Source: Roseibium algicola (lineage in GTDB: Bacteria > Pseudomonadota > Alphaproteobacteria > Rhizobiales > Stappiaceae). From it: a DNA stretch of 64,000 nucleotides. The number at the start of each line of letters is the position of its first letter. Positions within the stretch are counted from its first letter, which is position 1. Location: assembly GCF_001999245.1 (NCBI RefSeq), contig NZ_CP019630.1, forward strand, positions 6,043,001-6,107,000, given 5' to 3'. Of the stretch, positions 51,135 to 60,941 are shown in pieces. The notes under the pieces were generated by a model that saw only the letters and a list, made by a program, of their open reading frames with translations, was not told the origin of the DNA and did not search any database. The translations under genes were made by a program, and so were the position numbers.

Positions 51135-52208
51135 TCAGATATCGACCTCGACGGTACCGATCGGATTCGAGCAGCAGGCCAGAATGAAACCGGCCTCGAT
51201 ATCTTCATCGCTGATGCCGCCAGAGTGGACCATGTGAACTTCACCGGAGAGTTTCTTCACCTTGCAGGTGCCACACACACCGAACGTACAGCCCGACGGG
51301 ATATTGAGCCCTGCATCCTTTGCAACTGCCAGAACCGTGTCGGTTTCCGAACACCAGGAAGACACCTTGGAGTTGGCAAAGACGATCTGGGCCTGCACGT
51401 CGTCCTGAGGTACGACGTCATCGAACTCTGTCAGTTCAGCCTTGGTTTCTGCCGGCGCCTGGAAGCTTTCCTGGAAATAGTTTTCCATGTTGAAACCGAG
51501 CGAGTTCAGAATCTCGCGCACGGATTCCATGAAGCCTTCGGGGCCGCAGCAATAGACTTCGCGCTCCAGATAGTCGTTGCACATCAGGCCCAGCATCAGC
51601 TGGTTGAAGTGCCCGCGATAACCGGTCCAGACCTCGTAAGGATCGCTCTTCGTGACGACGAAGTGCAATTGCAAACCGTTCACGCGGCTTGCCATGTACT
51701 CAAGCCGCTTGCGGAAGATCAGATCAACAGGCCGGGTTGCGCACTGGATGAAACAAATGTCCGGATCCTCACCGCGCTCGAAAAGCGTCGTCGCCATCGA
51801 CATCATGGGCGTAACGCCGGAGCCGGCTGAAATGAACAGGTACTTGTTGTCCGGATTGCGCGGCAGATGGAACAGCCCAGCCGGTCCATAAGCCTTGATC
51901 TGCATGCCGGGAACAAGGTTCTCCAGCATCCATTTCGTACCGACGCTGTCCTGCTGGACCTTTACCGTAACCGAGATATAGGCGTTCGTCACCGGCGAAG
52001 AGGAAATCGTATAGGTGCGTTGAACGTTTCCGCCAGGCACCGGGAGATCGAGCGTGATGAACTGGCCGGCCCGATAGACGAAAGTCGCGCCTGATGGCGG
52101 ACGGAAGGTGAAGGTTTTCACCCCCGGCGCCTCGGGCAGAACACTCACGCATTCCAGAACTTCACTGTCGGACCAGACCGGCGTATCGCGTCCGGGCATC
52201 GGGATCAT
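51135..52208 (-). CDS. gbcB: Glycine-betaine monooxygenase reductase subunit, GbcB-like
   Basis: 357 residues. FAD domain (residues about 20-130: FVYRAGQFITLDLPVPGGNVQRTYTISSSP), NAD domain (LFISAGSGVTPMMSMA; CCGPEGFM), and C-terminal [2Fe-2S] ferredoxin domain with SGCTFGVCGTCKVKKLSGEV and a final ACC. It passes electrons from NAD(P)H to the Rieske oxygenase GbcA, encoded just upstream with 4 bases between stop and start. ATG 52208 lies 7 bases after GGAG located in the gbcA stop region. Whether the pair acts on glycine betaine or a related betaine such as stachydrine cannot be read from sequence. Confidence 0.88.
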   Translation of the reverse strand: MIPMPGRDTPVWSDSEVLECVSVLPEAPGVKTFTFRPPSGATFVYRAGQFITLDLPVPGGNVQRTYTISSSPVTNAYISVTVKVQQDSVGTKWMLENLVPGMQIKAYGPAGLFHLPRNPDNKYLFISAGSGVTPMMSMATTLFERGEDPDICFIQCATRPVDLIFRKRLEYMASRVNGLQLHFVVTKSDPYEVWTGYRGHFNQLMLGLMCNDYLEREVYCCGPEGFMESVREILNSLGFNMENYFQESFQAPAETKAELTEFDDVVPQDDVQAQIVFANSKVSSWCSETDTVLAVAKDAGLNIPSGCTFGVCGTCKVKKLSGEVHMVHSGGISDEDIEAGFILACCSNPIGTVEVDI

Positions 52209-52212
52209 CGTA

Positions 52213-53499
<1,287 letters not shown>

Positions 53500-53596
53500 T
53501 TAGGCCCACCCGACCCCACCGCCGTAGCGCAAAAGCGTCATTTGGTTATCCATGTAAGACGCTGCCCAAATTTTCCGCGTGCAGTGCAGCATCACG

Positions 53597-55633
53597 TCAA
53601 ATGTCCTTGACCAAACGTAACGCATCATAGATTGCCGCATGGGTGTTACGAGCCGCAACCGCATCGCCAATGCGGAAAAGCGCGAATGTGCCATCCGGGT
53701 TGGCCTCGAGAGGCTGCGGGCGGCCAAAAATCAACGCTTCCTGCTGAACAGCACCAAGGTTTTTCGACATCGGCTTCAGCTCGAAATAGAGTTCGTCCAT
53801 CGGTATTGTACCGTGATTGACGACGATTTGGTCAAACTCCCGCTCTTCCGTGTGGCTGGAATAGTCTGTTCCGACGACCGCGGTGATCAAGTTCCCGGAA
53901 CGCTTTGCAGCTTTCAGGCGGTAGGTGACCGTGAAGCGAACGTCCTTGTCTTGCAGCGATCGCATGTAAGGCACCAGGTTCATTGCCATGACATCCGGGG
54001 CGAAGGACCTGTCCGGCGTCATGATCTCCACGTGAGCGCCGGATTTTGCGATCATCTCGGCCGCCTGAAGTGCGGGATGATCACCGGCATCGTCGTAGAC
54101 GAGTACACGTTTGCCCGGCTTGACGTCGCCAGCAATGATATCCCAGGCAGAGACAACAAGATCATTGCCTTCGCTCAGGACTTCCGTATGCGGCAAGCCT
54201 CCTGTTGCGACGATCACCACATCCGGGTTTTCTCCCGTGATATCTTCTGCTTCTGCAAAAGTGTTGAAACGGAACTTCACGTCTTTCGCCAGGCACTGGT
54301 CCATTCGCCAGTCGATTATGGAGATCATTTCGCGCCTGCGCTCGGATTGCGCTGTCAGCCGGACCTGACCACCGGCATGTGGCGCTGCCTCGAACACGAT
54401 CACATCGTGCCCCCGTTCACCTGCAACGCGCGCCGCTTCCATGCCGGCGGGCCCTGCGCCAACGACGACCACCTTCTTTTTCGTGTCCGCGAGTGGGATC
54501 TCGTGGGGCATGGTCAATTCCCGACCGGTTGCCGGGTTGTGGATGCAAAGTGCATCGCCAGCCTGATAGATGCGGTCGAGACAATAGGTTGCTCCCACAC
54601 AGGGGCGGATATCCCCTTCTCGCTTTTCGGCAATTTTCCTGACCACCATCGGGTCGGCCATATGTGCCCGCGTCATGCCGACCATGTCCAGAAGCCCTTC
54701 GGCGATCGCATGGCGCGCTGTTGCGACATCGGGGATCTTGGCCGCATGGAAGGTCGGCATGCCGACTTCCTTCTTGATGCGGCCGGCAAAATCCAGATGC
54801 GGGGCGTTGCGCATGCCCTGGACGGGAATCACGTCGGTGAGCCCCGGATCAGTGTCGATGTGGCCCCGAATGACATTGAGGAAGTCGACCTGTCCCGTAG
54901 CCTTCAGGCGACGGGCAATTTCAAGACCTTCGTCTTGCGTGATGCCTCCGTCCAGATCCTCATCCGCGGTAAAACGGATGCCCAGAATGAAGTCGTCACC
55001 AACCCTCTGCCGAACCGCCTCGATGACTTCGAGCGAAAAGCGCATCCGGTTTTCCAGTGAACCACCGTACGGCCCATCCAGCGTGTTGGTGACCGGCGAC
55101 CAGAACTGGTCCATCAGGTGACCGTAGGCCTGCAGCTCTATGCCATCCATTCCGCCGGCCTTCATGCGTTCAGCCGCGTCGGCATAGTCGGCTATGATGC
55201 GGGCGATGTCCCACTCTTCGACCTGCTTGGGAAAGGCCCGGTGCGCTGCTTCACGTTCATGGCTGGACGAAACCGCAGGTAACCAGTCCCCCTTGTTCCA
55301 GTGTGTCCGGCGACCAAGATGGGTCAGCTGGATCATCACCGCACAATCGTGTTCGTGGCAGGCATCCGTAAGCCGCTTGATCCACGGCACGACTTCGTCC
55401 TTGTAGGCAAGGATATTGTTGAAGACGGGCGGCGAGTTGCGAGAGACGGCCGCGGAGCCGGCGGTCATGGTCAGTGCGACACCGGCCTTTGCCCGGACCT
55501 CGTGATAGGCGCGATACCGGTCCTTCGGCATGCCATCCTCAGGATACGCAGGCTCGTGCGACGTGATCATGATCCGGTTTTTCAGCGTCAAATGTTTCAG
55601 CTGATAGGGCTGCAACAACGGATCTTTCGACAT
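53597..55633 (-). CDS. NADH:flavin oxidoreductase, dimethylglycine demethylase DgcA-like
   Basis: 678 residues. Residues 1-370 form an Old Yellow Enzyme FMN barrel (LKNRIMITSHEPAYPEDGMPKDRYRAYH; LTHLGRRTHW; DGIELQAYGHLMDQFWSPVTN). Then comes an iron-sulfur region and an FAD/NAD part (VVVVGAGPAGMEAARVAGERGHDVIVFEA). The cluster region reads CVGATYC...LC, so one Cys of the C-x2-C-x3-C pattern in dienoyl-CoA-reductase relatives is replaced by Ala. In Pseudomonas DgcA removes a methyl group from dimethylglycine; in rhizobia relatives act in stachydrine or N-methylproline breakdown. gbcA lies 148 bases downstream on the same strand. ATG 55633 is preferred over 55657. Two GACA-N4-TGTC operators lie upstream. 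Confidence 0.86.
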   Translation of the reverse strand: MSKDPLLQPYQLKHLTLKNRIMITSHEPAYPEDGMPKDRYRAYHEVRAKAGVALTMTAGSAAVSRNSPPVFNNILAYKDEVVPWIKRLTDACHEHDCAVMIQLTHLGRRTHWNKGDWLPAVSSSHEREAAHRAFPKQVEEWDIARIIADYADAAERMKAGGMDGIELQAYGHLMDQFWSPVTNTLDGPYGGSLENRMRFSLEVIEAVRQRVGDDFILGIRFTADEDLDGGITQDEGLEIARRLKATGQVDFLNVIRGHIDTDPGLTDVIPVQGMRNAPHLDFAGRIKKEVGMPTFHAAKIPDVATARHAIAEGLLDMVGMTRAHMADPMVVRKIAEKREGDIRPCVGATYCLDRIYQAGDALCIHNPATGRELTMPHEIPLADTKKKVVVVGAGPAGMEAARVAGERGHDVIVFEAAPHAGGQVRLTAQSERRREMISIIDWRMDQCLAKDVKFRFNTFAEAEDITGENPDVVIVATGGLPHTEVLSEGNDLVVSAWDIIAGDVKPGKRVLVYDDAGDHPALQAAEMIAKSGAHVEIMTPDRSFAPDVMAMNLVPYMRSLQDKDVRFTVTYRLKAAKRSGNLITAVVGTDYSSHTEEREFDQIVVNHGTIPMDELYFELKPMSKNLGAVQQEALIFGRPQPLEANPDGTFALFRIGDAVAARNTHAAIYDALRLVKDI

Positions 55634-55720
55634 CTCTTTCCTCTCCGGGCATTCCACCGCGTCACGGATTTCCTCAGGTTTGCAAAGATTAATTCCCGCC
55701 GATCATCTTTGAAAAGTCTA

Positions 55721-55744
55721 AAAAGCGACATATGTGTCGCTTTT
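55721..55744. promoter_or_regulatory. TetR operator upstream of the dgcA-like gene, site 1
   Basis: Perfect 10-bp arms AAAAGCGACA and TGTCGCTTTT around TATG. The core is GACA-N4-TGTC at 55727-55738. It sits between the dgcA-like gene and the divergent TetR gene. Confidence 0.65.
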
Positions 55745-55746
55745 GT

Positions 55747-55760
55747 CGACATTGGTGTCA
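55747..55760. promoter_or_regulatory. TetR operator, site 2
   Basis: CGACATTGGTGTCA repeats the GACA-N4-TGTC core (55748-55759), 21 bp, two helical turns, from site 1. Two dimers could bind the same DNA face. Confidence 0.55.
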
Positions 55761-55802
55761 ATTTTGATTGCCGGTAGGCCGGTGCTTTGTTATCGCAAGC
55801 AC

Positions 55803-56456
55803 ATGAGCGACCTATTGATCGAAAAAACGTCCGGTTGGCGCGGCACACGTGAAATCTGGATCGAAGCTGCCTACCAGGCGCTGATTGAACATGGCATTGA
55901 TGCCGTCAAGGTGATGCCCCTGGCCGACAGGCTCGGTCTGTCGCGGACCAGTTTCTACGGCCATTTCTCAGACCGGAACGACCTGCTCGACGCCTTGATC
56001 ACCCAGTGGCAAACGAAAAACACCGGCAATCTGGTCAAACGGACCGAGGATTACGCGGAGACAATCACCGAGGCGATCCTGAACCTTTTCGATTTGTGGC
56101 TGCTGCCGGAGCTGTTCGATTCCCGGCTGGAATTTGCGATGCGCAACTGGGCACATGCGGATCCGGACCTGACACCCATGCTGGAAGAAGCCGACCGTGT
56201 ACGCATCGAGGCTTTTACGGCGATGTTCGAACGTTTTGGCTATGAACACGCCTCGGCCGACGTGAGAGCCAACACCATGTATCTGACGCAGATCGGCTAT
56301 ATCTCCATCGTCAAGGATCGGCCGAGCGAGCCGCTTGGCCCCAGGCTTCAGCGCATGCCCCACTACATCGAGATCTTTACCGGGAAAACCGTATCCGATG
56401 CCGAATTCGCCAGGTTTCGCGCGCGTCATCCGCTGGGTCCCGGTAAGACTGAATGA
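55803..56456 (+). CDS. TetR-family regulator of the betaine demethylation cluster
   Basis: 217 residues. N-terminal helix-turn-helix TREIWIEAAYQALIEHGIDAVKVMPLADRLGLSRTSFYGHFSDRNDLLDALI. The ligand domain is otherwise unremarkable and has WAHADPDLTPMLEEADRVRIEAFTAMFERFG. ATG 55803 starts at the fold; a GTG-started longer frame at 55734 would overlap the operators and is rejected. Divergent from dgcA-gbcA-gbcB, with two operators between, so it probably represses that cluster and itself. It does not look like BetI by context (no choline genes). Confidence 0.9.
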   Translation: MSDLLIEKTSGWRGTREIWIEAAYQALIEHGIDAVKVMPLADRLGLSRTSFYGHFSDRNDLLDALITQWQTKNTGNLVKRTEDYAETITEAILNLFDLWLLPELFDSRLEFAMRNWAHADPDLTPMLEEADRVRIEAFTAMFERFGYEHASADVRANTMYLTQIGYISIVKDRPSEPLGPRLQRMPHYIEIFTGKTVSDAEFARFRARHPLGPGKTE

Positions 56457-56510
56457 TTATGGGTGACCACGACCCGAGTTGATCCTATCCTGCCCCGACA
56501 AGGAAGGATC

Positions 56511-57374
56511 ATGACCACCTCGCAAGACGCCTCAACGCCCTCCTCCTCGGTTCCCCCCGGCATTGATGCCGGTTTCTGGCGCCGGACAGCACCGCCGGAC
56601 TTGCGCAGCCTTTTCACCGACATCATCGGCTACGAAGAGCGAAACCCTCAGACGAACAGGCAGGTTGAAACCGCCTCGCTGACCATTCCGCTCATCCTGA
56701 GTTTCGGCGATCCGTTTGAAATCGCGCTCGGTCAGCATCCAACCGCTGAAAACGAGCGTCCCACCTTTCTGGCTGGGCTCAGCAGTTCTCCGGTTTTCAT
56801 TCAGTCAAATGGCCGTGCCAAATGCCTGCAGATCAACTTTACTCCCATCGGTGCCCGTCATTTTTTCCGGTTCCCCATGGACCTGCTGACAGACCAGATG
56901 TTGCCGTTTGCCGATGTCGCGGAACCGGAACTGGCTGAATTTGTCCGCTGGATCGAGGATCTGACAAGCTGGAATGCGCGGCTTGATCATGCCCTTGCCT
57001 ACGTCATCAAACGCCTACGGCAAGACACCGTCCAACGAACGCCGGCGGACCATGTGTTGCGACGGCTACTTGAAACCGGAGGCCAGGTCTCAGTCACATC
57101 GTTGGCTAAGGAGATTGGCTGGAGCCGAAAGCACCTGGCACAAAAATTTCGGAAGGATATCGGCCTTCGACCCAAGACGGTTGCCCGGGTGATCCGCTTC
57201 GGCAAGGTACTCAAACATGCTCAGAACTGTTGCGACATCGATTGGGCCGGCTTGGCGGTCGATTGTGGTTACTCCGATCAGGCCCATCTCATTCGGGACT
57301 TTTCCGAGTTTTCCGGTCAGTCACCGGAAGCCTGGCGCGCACGGCTGCTGAATGGCACTGCCAACACCTGGTAG
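56511..57374 (+). CDS. AraC-family regulator
   Basis: 287 residues. The C-terminal third holds two helix-turn-helix motifs (VTSLAKEIGWSRKHLAQKFRKDIGLRPKTVARVIRF; DWAGLAVDCGYSDQAHLIRDFSEFSGQSPEAW). The N-terminal 180 residues resemble DUF6597-type sensor domains (LRSLFTDIIGYEERN; SPVFIQSNGRAKCLQINFTPIGARHFF). Start ATG 56511 lies a few bases after GGAAGG; GTG 56463 is less likely. A VOC protein follows 66 bases downstream, a common AraC-VOC pairing; it probably controls that gene. Confidence 0.9.
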   Translation: MTTSQDASTPSSSVPPGIDAGFWRRTAPPDLRSLFTDIIGYEERNPQTNRQVETASLTIPLILSFGDPFEIALGQHPTAENERPTFLAGLSSSPVFIQSNGRAKCLQINFTPIGARHFFRFPMDLLTDQMLPFADVAEPELAEFVRWIEDLTSWNARLDHALAYVIKRLRQDTVQRTPADHVLRRLLETGGQVSVTSLAKEIGWSRKHLAQKFRKDIGLRPKTVARVIRFGKVLKHAQNCCDIDWAGLAVDCGYSDQAHLIRDFSEFSGQSPEAWRARLLNGTANTW

Positions 57375-57440
57375 GTAACAAAACTTCAATCCCGCAAAAT
57401 CGCGAAGAGCTATCACCTCCTTCATCAAAGGAGGTACGAC

Positions 57441-57851
57441 ATGTCTCATGAAGCAAGCAGAATTTATCCCGTTTTCCGGTTCGGCAATGCCAATGCGATG
57501 ATCAAGTGGCTCGCAGATTCATTCGGGTTTGTCGAACACGAAGTGCACAGGGACGACCAGGGCACTGTGGTGCATGCAGAGCTGGCTTTCGGATCAGCCA
57601 TGGTCATGGTCGGTCAGGCTCGCGACGACGCTTTTGCAAAGATCATCGGGCATCCGGACGGCCCTTGCGGCAAGGCAATCTACCTGGCAGTGGAGAATGC
57701 CGACAAACTGTTCGACCGCGCCACTGCGGCTGGGGCGACAATCCTGGAGGGGTTGACGAACCGGGACTACGGCAGCCGGGAATTCATTTGCCAGGATCCT
57801 GAAGGAAACATCTGGAGCATCGGCACCTATTGGCCCAAAACGTCCACGTGA
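57441..57851 (+). CDS. VOC-superfamily (glyoxalase/bleomycin-resistance-like) protein
   Basis: 136 residues with an excellent AAAGGAGG ribosome site. Two beta-alpha-beta-beta-beta modules: IYPVFRFGNANAMIKWLADSFGFVEHEVHRDDQGTVVHAELAFGSAMVMVG and AIYLAVENADKLFDRATAAGATILEGLTNRDYGSREFICQDPEGNIWSIGTY. PEGN-x-W is a hallmark of the family's PhnB/YdfO-like branch. Metal ligands are not certain; the glyoxalase H/E set is not complete. Could bind an antibiotic or a small metabolite. Likely controlled by the AraC gene upstream. Confidence 0.9.
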   Translation: MSHEASRIYPVFRFGNANAMIKWLADSFGFVEHEVHRDDQGTVVHAELAFGSAMVMVGQARDDAFAKIIGHPDGPCGKAIYLAVENADKLFDRATAAGATILEGLTNRDYGSREFICQDPEGNIWSIGTYWPKTST

Positions 57852-57885
57852 ACCAACCAGAAGACCGAATGAACCTCAGGGTTCG

Positions 57886-57915
57886 CTGGCCGGAACGGAT
57901 CGTGTTGCCGGCCAG
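57886..57915. terminator. Stem-loop between converging VOC and Lrp genes
   Basis: CTGGCCGG (57886-57893) pairs with CCGGCCAG (57908-57915) over a 14-base loop. It ends directly at the Lrp stop and may terminate either transcript, but no U-tract is visible. Confidence 0.5.
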
Positions 57916-57916
57916 T

Positions 57917-58411
57917 TCACTTGTCCCGGTCGGGTTTAGGCTTTTCAGGTGCCACATAGCTGAGCGGCAAGGCCGTGGTGTTCTTGATCTGCTCCATGGC
58001 GAAGGTGGTCGAGACATCCGAAATGTCGATCCGGGAAATCAGCTTCTTGTAAAAGGCGTCATAGGCCTCGATGTCCGGCACGGCGACACGCAACAGATAG
58101 TCGACCTGACCTGCCATCCTGTAGAATTCGACCACTTCGGGAAACTCCCGGATGACATCGGCGAATTTCTTCAGCCAGTCTTCGGAGTGCTGGCTCGTGG
58201 TAATGGCGACGAAGGCCGTTACTTTCGCATTGACCTTTGCCGGGTCCAGCAAGGCGACGCGGCCGGTGATGACACCGTCCTCTTCCATTTTCTGGATGCG
58301 CCGCCAGCACGGCGTGGTCGACAGCCCCACCCTGCGGCCGATTTCAGCCACCGGAACGGTACAATCTTCCTGGAGAATGGACAGGATGCGACGGTCGATA
58401 CGATCAATCAT
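57917..58411 (-). CDS. Lrp/AsnC-family regulator
   Basis: 164 residues, standard length. N-terminal helix-turn-helix IDRIDRRILSILQEDCTVPVAEIGRRVGLSTTPCWRRIQKMEEDGVITGRVALLDPAKVN; C-terminal RAM domain VTAFVAITTSQHSEDWLKKFADVIREFPEVVEFYRMAGQVDYLLRVAVPDIEAYDAF. The order CWRRIQ-x-ME-x-x-GVI is that of Lrp-like members. ATG 58411 gives the family's start; a longer frame to 58528 would run through the inverted repeat. It is likely autoregulated through that repeat. The amino-acid effector is unknown; targets need not be adjacent. Confidence 0.93.
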   Translation of the reverse strand: MIDRIDRRILSILQEDCTVPVAEIGRRVGLSTTPCWRRIQKMEEDGVITGRVALLDPAKVNAKVTAFVAITTSQHSEDWLKKFADVIREFPEVVEFYRMAGQVDYLLRVAVPDIEAYDAFYKKLISRIDISDVSTTFAMEQIKNTTALPLSYVAPEKPKPDRDK

Positions 58412-58477
58412 GAATTCAAGATCCGGCCAGGAGCAACAGAGATTCCCGACCGCGCAGACCGCAACATGTTGGGAAAT

Positions 58478-58524
58478 CATTTTCATTGAAGATAAAAACT
58501 CGTAACTGAGTTTCAATGAAAATG
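58478..58524. promoter_or_regulatory. 13-bp perfect inverted repeat upstream of lrp
   Basis: CATTTTCATTGAA (58478-58490) and TTCAATGAAAATG (58512-58524), separated by 21 bases, 67 bases upstream of the lrp start. Arm spacing of 34 bp fits about three helical turns, as expected for an octameric Lrp-type protein wrapping DNA. A smaller repeat AATTCTC / GAGAATT (58527-58548) adjoins it. Confidence 0.6.
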
Positions 58525-58566
58525 TCAATTCTCACCGAAATGAGAATTATTTTCGAATTCCAGCAA

Positions 58567-59229
58567 TTAGGGCACCATTGTAAGGCGCTGAACCTCGCCT
58601 CTAAGAACTGGCAGCAGCTCGGTTTCAAACCACGGGTTCTTTCTCAGCCACGCATTGTTGCGCCAGGAAGGATGCGGCAACGGCAGGACCGCCGGTTTGC
58701 CGTCCATCTGCCGAGCAAAATGCTGACGCCAGTTCGACACTGTCTCGGTAAGGGATTTCTGCCGGTTTGACCTAAGATGATAGGCTTGGGCGTATTGGCC
58801 GATAACCAGCACCAGTTCGATCTGCGGCATGGCGGCAAACAAGCGGTCATGCCAGGCCTTGCGGCATTCGGTGCGCGGCGGCAGATCGCCCCCTTTTGCG
58901 TCCAGTCCAGGAAAACAAAACCCCATCGGCACGATGGCCAGTTTACCGGCGTCGTAGAAAATATCCTCCTCGATGCCCATCCAGTTTCTCAACCGGTCAC
59001 CTGAAGGATCGGTGAACGGTCTGCCGCTCTGGTGAACGCGTGTGCCTGGCGCTTGTCCGCAGACACAAAGCCTTGCTGTTCCAGACACTTGCAGAACTGG
59101 TCTGGGCTCATGCGGTAACGCCGACTTTTCAGGGTTCTCAACGCAGATCCGGCACGACCGCACGTCAGCGGCAAGTCTGTCGAGTGTTTTCGAATTCGTC
59201 TTTTCTGACAATGAGTTGCACCTTGGCAC
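58567..59229 (-). CDS. Uracil-DNA-glycosylase-superfamily protein
   Basis: 220 residues from a GTG (TTG 59211 is an alternative with AAGG upstream). The start LDRLAADVRSCRICVENP precedes the UDG-fold motif I CGQAPGTRVHQSGRPFTDPSGDRLRNWMGI and the late motif LPLPHPSWRNNAWLRKNPWFE. This is the branch described simply as uracil-DNA glycosylase family (YqfB-like); the activity of this branch on uracil is not well established. It may act on other base lesions. Lies just upstream of lrp on the same strand, but the lrp promoter region intervenes. Confidence 0.85.
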   Translation of the reverse strand: MPRCNSLSEKTNSKTLDRLAADVRSCRICVENPEKSALPHEPRPVLQVSGTARLCVCGQAPGTRVHQSGRPFTDPSGDRLRNWMGIEEDIFYDAGKLAIVPMGFCFPGLDAKGGDLPPRTECRKAWHDRLFAAMPQIELVLVIGQYAQAYHLRSNRQKSLTETVSNWRQHFARQMDGKPAVLPLPHPSWRNNAWLRKNPWFETELLPVLRGEVQRLTMVP

Positions 59230-59341
59230 AGCCTGTTAACACTTCCCTTACCACGATCTTGAGGATGATCTTAAGGAATGGTGAGTCAGGTTGAATAAAC
59301 ACGCGGCAACGCGATAACAAAATCAAAACTTTGGGCAGCAA

Positions 59342-60898
59342 ATGGCATCGGTTGCGTCAGAAACCGGCGACGACAAAGTCACCATCAACGAACAGCGCGC
59401 CAAGCGCCGTCGTGAGATGGCGCGCTCGGCCAACGATGTGCGCAGCCGCCTTGGTACGCCTGAAAACTGGTACACGTCTTTCGATCTGGAACGGCAGCAT
59501 CTGTTTGCCGACACCCGCATCAACGCTGCCTACGCGGTCCCCCTTCTCGCCCTGATCGTTGCCGCGATCTCCGTTCTGTGGATCAACCCGCTCTTCATCG
59601 GCGCCTGGTTTACGGCGACGCTTTGCACCCACTTCATGATGGTGATCACCAGCCATTCCTACGAGAAGGCTCCGTCCGACCAGAAAGCCCGCATCTACTG
59701 GCGGCGCAGGTTCGCCTTTGGTGACTTCGTCTACGGTTGCAGCTGGGCCAGCTTCTTTCTGCTGCCCCAGACCAGCGAATCCGGCGACGGATTTGTCATC
59801 TTTCATTTCGCAACGCTGCTGATCGTGGTTGCCATGAACACGATGCAGTCGGCCACCCTGCCGAAATGCCTGCTTGCCAGCACCTTGCCCATGACACTGA
59901 TCGTCACCGTCAGCTTCCTGCAGCAGGTGAACCCGATCCACTATACACTCGCCGCCATGGCGATCGGCGCGCAGGGTTTCTTCCTGATCCTGGGCAACCA
60001 GCTTCTGAAGAACGCCAACACGATGCTGGAATACCGGGCCGACAAGGATCACCTGATCGCCGAGCTGGAAACTGCGAACGCGATGTCGGACGAAGCACGT
60101 CGCCGCGCAGAGGCTGCCAACCTTGCCAAGTCCCGCTTCCTGGCCACGATGAGCCATGAACTGCGGACACCGCTCAACGCCATCCTCGGATTTTCCGAAA
60201 TCATGAAGGATGAAGTGCTCGGCAAGATGCACAACAAGAACTACCAGTCCTATGCCGAAGACATTCACGGCTCAGGACAACACCTGCTCAACCTGATCAA
60301 CGAAATTCTGGACCTGTCCCGCATCGAGGCCGGTCGGCACGAATTGCACGAGGAACCGATCTTCCTGGACGATATCGTCGAGGAATGCGGGACCATGATG
60401 AAGGTTCGGGCAAAGGCCAAGACGATTTCGCTTCACCACACCCACGAGCCGGACTTGCCGCGCGTTTGGGCGGACGAGCGAGCCCTGCGTCAGGTGGTGC
60501 TCAACCTCCTGTCCAACGCCGTGAAGTTCACACCGGTGAACGGCGAAGTCTGGATCAAGGTCGGACCGACGTCAGATGGCGGACAATACGTCTCGATAAA
60601 GGATACAGGCCCCGGCATTCCGGAAGACGAAATTCCGACCGTACTGGAAGCTTTCGGTCAGGGGTCTCATGCCATCAAGACGGCAGAACCGGGGACCGGT
60701 CTTGGCCTGTCTATCGTCCAGGCGCTGATCAACATGCACGACGGCAAGTTCTCGCTGAAGTCCAGGCCCGGCGAAGGCACGGAGGTGATCGTCACCCTGC
60801 CGAGAGCCAGGATCATGAACTATTCGCCGGATGTCATCTGGGTGGACCCGAACGACAAGGACAGCGGCGTCCCCTCCGGCAAGGCAAGATCGGCCTGA
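59342..60898 (+). CDS. Membrane sensor histidine kinase, PleC/PdhS-like
   Basis: 518 residues. The N-terminal 250 residues carry about six hydrophobic stretches (for example TRINAAYAVPLLALIVAAISVLW) with little extracytoplasmic sequence. After a short coiled coil comes the phosphoacceptor RFLATMSHELRTPLNAILGFSEIM (His near residue 273), then the ATPase domain: VVLNLLSNAVKF (N box), IKDTGPGIPEDEI (G1), GTGLGLSIVQALINMHDG (G2). No response regulator adjoins it, so it is an orphan. The HisKA subtype with LGFSEIMKDEVLG is common in alphaproteobacterial cell-cycle kinases. The signal sensed by the multi-TM region is unknown. Confidence 0.92.
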   Translation: MASVASETGDDKVTINEQRAKRRREMARSANDVRSRLGTPENWYTSFDLERQHLFADTRINAAYAVPLLALIVAAISVLWINPLFIGAWFTATLCTHFMMVITSHSYEKAPSDQKARIYWRRRFAFGDFVYGCSWASFFLLPQTSESGDGFVIFHFATLLIVVAMNTMQSATLPKCLLASTLPMTLIVTVSFLQQVNPIHYTLAAMAIGAQGFFLILGNQLLKNANTMLEYRADKDHLIAELETANAMSDEARRRAEAANLAKSRFLATMSHELRTPLNAILGFSEIMKDEVLGKMHNKNYQSYAEDIHGSGQHLLNLINEILDLSRIEAGRHELHEEPIFLDDIVEECGTMMKVRAKAKTISLHHTHEPDLPRVWADERALRQVVLNLLSNAVKFTPVNGEVWIKVGPTSDGGQYVSIKDTGPGIPEDEIPTVLEAFGQGSHAIKTAEPGTGLGLSIVQALINMHDGKFSLKSRPGEGTEVIVTLPRARIMNYSPDVIWVDPNDKDSGVPSGKARSA

Positions 60899-60941
60899 TC
60901 CGCATCAGCGGTTTCAGGCCGCTTCAATTTCAAAAAGAGCT

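Noticed and set aside
57830-58489. 219-codon plus-strand frame after the VOC gene
   Set aside because: Antisense to the Lrp gene, which has clear HTH and RAM domains.
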